This document shows, piece by piece, positions 4,685 to 7,148 of a stretch of 7,148 nucleotides of DNA. The stretch's first letter is position 1. Every line of letters begins with the position of its first letter. Source of the stretch: Bacteroidales bacterium (GTDB lineage: Bacteria; Bacteroidota; Bacteroidia; Bacteroidales; P3). A program made the position numbers and the translations under genes. The stretch is taken from positions 1-7,148 of the forward strand of contig CAAGHV010000158.1 of assembly GCA_900769785.1 (NCBI GenBank). Direction: 5' to 3'. A model generated the notes under the pieces. That model was given only the letters and a program-made list of their open reading frames with translations, had not been told where the DNA came from and searched no databases.

Positions 4685-6694
4685 CTATCTTATCACATTT
4701 ACGTTGCCTTTATGTACATGAGATGTTCCATCGCTGAAAGTGCAGTATATTACATATACATAGCATCCCTGTTGTACATATTCGCCATTATATCGTCCGT
4801 CCCAACCTTGGTTAATATCGGTGGTTTGGAATACCATTAATCCCATGCGGTTGTATATCTGAAACAGATAGTTTTCGGCTGTCATAAAGGTGGATATAGG
4901 TATGAAATAGTTGTTGATGCTATTCATTGGGGTGAAAGCATTGGGTAGCCATATATCTCCTTTACGGGTATATATTACTTGTTGTGATGATGATACAAAG
5001 CTTTCGTCCCAATAGTTTGGTGCTTCATAGGCATCTATTTTGTATATAAGATTTTCTCTTAGGTCGGGAATGGTACTGATGTGGTCGTTGTATGTTCGTT
5101 CCCATGGTTGCATGGTTCCCATGACTGTCCATTCGAGGTCAGATTTTTGTTTGCGAAATATTTTGTAACACAGTACTGAATCCCACCCAATATAGTCGGT
5201 ACGAATTATTTTGTTGATATTGTCTTCGGTTTCCAATTGCAGATACACCGGGGTTGCAATATTCGATTTTTTCTCACCTATACCGCAGGCGTCTTTCACT
5301 GCAAGGTAGTATGAATATCGTTTAATGCTTAGGTCTATATCGCTATCGGTATAATATACGTATGGACTTCCCGAAGGTGATAATGAGGCAATATGAGTGT
5401 ATCCCGAGGTATTTTCTTTGCGGTATAGCAGATATTGGTCGGTAGCAAAGGCGGTATCTACATAAAATGTCAGCTCTATGGCAGTGTTGTCTTCTGATAC
5501 TGTGGCTAAACGGGTGTATATAAAGTTGGCAGTATCGGGAACAGACATATTTAATACCAATGTATTGGATTCTGAACGTTTGGTTTGGGAGTTATTAATA
5601 GCCACTACCTTTACATATGCTGTAGGTATTGCTGAAGGAACATCAAAACGGTAGTTCAAGGGATTATTGGCTTCGATTATTGCAAGTTGTCGGTAAACAG
5701 ATTCGCCACTGTAGCGAACGTATATAATGTAGCTATCTACACCATCGGGCATATTTATGTATTCATTCCAGTGGATATCTATAGTATTACTGCAGTCAAC
5801 TACTCTGCCATTTACCACTATGTTGTGATAATATTCGGTGAGGGCACTTGCTGTAAAGCAAGAGTCGAAAGCATATATACGATAATCGTATATAGTTGTA
5901 TTGCTATGATTTTCGGCAATATAGTTGGTGTCATATTTGCCATATATTGTATCCAATGCCATACAAGGTGAGCCTTGGCATATAAAGTAGCCCCATATAT
6001 CAACATCGGAGCTTGGGTGCCATGATAGATGTATCTTTTGTGACTCTTCGTCGATAGTTATCACATCTAGTTTACAGGGGGTAGTAGGCAGAGGGTCGGC
6101 AAACAATGTGCCTTCGCAGTTGGATATATGTGTTGTATCATTGCCTTGTTCACATATAATGCGGTATAGCACAGTATCGTTGCATATAGATTGAGTTATA
6201 GTATCGTTATAGTTTAGCAGTGATGTAGTATCTATCAGTTGCCAATCAGTTTTGTTTTGTATCATTCTATATACCATATAAGGGGTAGGGGACATGTTGG
6301 TTGATACAAATGGAGAGTTCCATGATAGGTATGACGATACATTGTTTACACTTGTGTTTACCACATCAATGTGTATAGTTGTCACAGAGTCATAATAATC
6401 CTCAGCCGTTGTGTGGGCTACAATTCGGTAGCTTTGTGCAATGTTGTCGGCATTAGCATTGGTATCGGTATAAGAGTTAGAGCCTATATCGCTGCAGGTG
6501 GCTATGGTTTGATAGGTGTCATTTAGGAATTTTTCTATATTGTATTCAGTAAATGTTTCGGCCTCGCCATTGTACTGCCATCTCAGTATCACACTGCCAT
6601 CATAGCCTACCACAGCCGAGGTAAACTTCACAGTCTGAGCAACAATACTTACTGCGTATGTCATCAATATTATAATGGCTATTAATCGTTTCAT
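4685..6694 (-). CDS. Secreted multi-module protein with C-terminal T9SS (CHU_C / gliding motility-associated) sorting domain
   Basis: The 669-residue product starts MKRLIAIIILMTYAVSIVAQ, a Sec signal peptide with likely cleavage after Ala19. About 22-575 is a chain of roughly six beta-sandwich modules of about 90-100 residues that look like fibronectin type III: recurring ILRWQY, YLSWNS, IHLSWHPSSDVDIWGYF and IDIHWN strands, and Tyr-rich late strands such as YDYRIYAF and YSYYLAVKDACG. Boundaries are approximate. The last 91 residues (579-669) form the CHU_C sorting domain: IWLPNAFTPMNSINNYFIP, FQIYNRMGLMVFQT, GWDGRYNGEYVQQGCYVYV and the ending KGNVNVIR. Such domains direct proteins through the type IX secretion system after Sec export (type B signal). 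No catalytic domain is visible, so an adhesin, structural or ligand-binding role is possible but unproven. The start is supported by the signal peptide; no clear promoter box is seen upstream. Confidence 0.85.
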   Translation of the reverse strand: MKRLIAIIILMTYAVSIVAQTVKFTSAVVGYDGSVILRWQYNGEAETFTEYNIEKFLNDTYQTIATCSDIGSNSYTDTNANADNIAQSYRIVAHTTAEDYYDSVTTIHIDVVNTSVNNVSSYLSWNSPFVSTNMSPTPYMVYRMIQNKTDWQLIDTTSLLNYNDTITQSICNDTVLYRIICEQGNDTTHISNCEGTLFADPLPTTPCKLDVITIDEESQKIHLSWHPSSDVDIWGYFICQGSPCMALDTIYGKYDTNYIAENHSNTTIYDYRIYAFDSCFTASALTEYYHNIVVNGRVVDCSNTIDIHWNEYINMPDGVDSYIIYVRYSGESVYRQLAIIEANNPLNYRFDVPSAIPTAYVKVVAINNSQTKRSESNTLVLNMSVPDTANFIYTRLATVSEDNTAIELTFYVDTAFATDQYLLYRKENTSGYTHIASLSPSGSPYVYYTDSDIDLSIKRYSYYLAVKDACGIGEKKSNIATPVYLQLETEDNINKIIRTDYIGWDSVLCYKIFRKQKSDLEWTVMGTMQPWERTYNDHISTIPDLRENLIYKIDAYEAPNYWDESFVSSSQQVIYTRKGDIWLPNAFTPMNSINNYFIPISTFMTAENYLFQIYNRMGLMVFQTTDINQGWDGRYNGEYVQQGCYVYVIYCTFSDGTSHVHKGNVNVIR

Positions 6695-6747
6695 CTACTG
6701 ATACTATATTGTATATGATTGTATAAGTCATAATAACGTAATAATTG

Positions 6748-6755
6748 TACTTTTG
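6748..6755 (+). promoter_or_regulatory. Candidate -7 promoter box reading toward the 22-bp repeat array
   Basis: TACTTTTG matches TAnnTTTG and points away from the CHU_C gene, toward the array. The nearest upstream TTG (6719-6721) is 26 bases away, too far for a good -33 box. Such an 8-mer can occur by chance in AT-rich DNA. The predicted start would be near 6760. Confidence 0.25.
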
Positions 6756-6821
6756 GTGTAGCATGGCGTTATTTTATTTCTTTCCTTGCTTTAAGGTACA
6801 TGTTTTGGCTATGTCGAAAAG

Positions 6822-6909
6822 TTACCTCACGAGGGATATTTATCTACCTCACGTGCCAGATAAATTTCCATCACGAGAGAAATTTAAATCCATCACGAGG
6901 TAGTTTTTT
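6822..6909 (+). repeat. Array of four 22-bp dyad repeats
   Basis: The core TCACG occurs at 6827, 6849, 6871 and 6893, exactly 22 bases apart each time. Ten of the 22 unit positions are identical in all four units; the pattern is xTxCxTCACGxG, two free bases, A, two free bases, T, then mostly A/T. Each unit has an imperfect dyad around its core, for example CCTC/GAGG at 6825-6828 / 6831-6834. Larger dyads are centred on unit 2 (6834-6845 with 6858-6869, 11 of 12 pairs) and unit 3 (TAAATTTC 6861-6868 with GAAATTTA 6879-6886). Repeat and spacer are not distinguishable and the period is too short for CRISPR. One reading frame (6800-6931, 43 codons) stays open through the array but is not convincing as a gene. 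Confidence 0.85.
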
Positions 6910-6911
6910 TT
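6844..6911 (+). terminator. Possible terminator formed by the repeat array
   Basis: CTACCTC (6844-6850) in unit 2 pairs perfectly with GAGGTAG (6897-6903) in unit 4, and eight T follow directly (6904-6911). The 46-nt interior can fold on its own through TAAATTTC/GAAATTTA. The stem is only 7 bp with a large branched interior, so it would be weaker than the terminators near coaBC. Confidence 0.3.
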
Positions 6912-6991
6912 GTTTTGGAGATAAAATTTAATAATGTAATAATATATTGTTATACAAGTATGTAACCTATGTAATATTTATACGCTACTGC

Positions 6992-7034
6992 CAATATCAT
7001 CACACCCGGGTTTTGTAATGTTGATGGTATATTG
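6992..7034. repeat. Imperfect inverted repeat
   Basis: CAATATCATCA (6992-7002) pairs with TGATG (7022-7026) and ATATTG (7029-7034), 11 bp with a 2-nt bulge around a 19-nt loop that contains CCCGGG. No T-tract follows. It is the only structure I can support between the array and the right end of the window; the function is unknown. Confidence 0.4.
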
Positions 7035-7079
7035 TAAACGAATTTATACCCTATTATCAAAATTGAACCTATCGGTAGT

Positions 7080-7087
7080 TAGATTTG
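7080..7087 (+). promoter_or_regulatory. Candidate -7 promoter box near the right edge
   Basis: TAGATTTG matches TAnnTTTG. The nearest upstream TTG (7063-7065) is only 14 bases away, short of the usual 19-21. The only ATG soon after it (7125) meets a stop within five codons, so any gene it drives would begin beyond the window. Confidence 0.2.
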
Positions 7088-7148
7088 CATTTAATCATAA
7101 GTATAATAGATTGTTGAGGTAGGAATGTATTTTAGTTGAGCTAATAAT

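Noticed and set aside
5687..6006. Reading frames overlapping the CHU_C gene in other frames, on both strands
   Set aside because: They are low-complexity Ile/Tyr/Val-rich shadows caused by repeated TATA-rich codons and carry no recognisable domain.
6822..6909. CRISPR array
   Set aside because: There are no unique spacers of about 30 bases between repeats; the units are directly contiguous at 22 bp, and no cas gene is nearby.
7063..7077. Remnant of the left element's terminal repeat near the right array
   Set aside because: Only about 11 of 15 positions match 260-274, which is not convincing in AT-rich sequence.

Overview
The window looks like a chromosomal segment of an AT-rich Bacteroidota bacterium, most likely Bacteroidales. 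The evidence is a Bacteroidota-type RNA polymerase omega protein directly behind a BamD lipoprotein, a protein ending in a type IX secretion (CHU_C / gliding motility-associated) sorting domain, -7 boxes of the TAnnTTTG type instead of a sigma-70 TATAAT, and starts without clear Shine-Dalgarno sequences. No taxon below order can be argued from this sequence.

Layout. Positions 1-714 hold no supportable gene. They contain an element closed by 18-bp inverted repeats (1-18 and 257-274) with a decayed 22-bp repeat array inside it, a REP-like palindrome, a rho-independent terminator, a cluster of competing hairpins (478-550) and a promoter box right at the bamD start. Next on the + strand come bamD (715-1518) and the omega-like rpoZ (1571-1966), probably one transcript closed by a terminator at 2004-2048. 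coaBC (2070-3275) follows, with a terminator whose loop contains the coaBC stop codon. On the - strand, converging on coaBC, lie murF (3300-4607) and, upstream of it, a 669-residue secreted multi-module protein with a C-terminal T9SS sorting domain (4685-6694). Positions 6695-7148 hold no convincing gene. They carry a well-ordered array of four 22-bp repeat units (6822-6909) followed by a T-tract.

How the genes fit together. bamD (outer-membrane protein insertion), coaBC (coenzyme A synthesis) and murF (last cytoplasmic step of the peptidoglycan precursor) are housekeeping genes, and rpoZ supports RNA polymerase assembly. The CHU_C protein is the only accessory-type gene; it is probably an exported, surface-attached or released protein made of beta-sandwich modules with no visible enzyme domain.

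Most notable: the two intergenic ends of the window carry the same family of 22-bp dyad repeats in opposite orientations. The right copy is well preserved. The left copy is degenerate, visible only on the - strand, and sits inside the inverted-repeat element. This looks like a small dispersed non-coding repeat family. Whether it is mobile, transcribed or a protein-binding array cannot be decided from one window.
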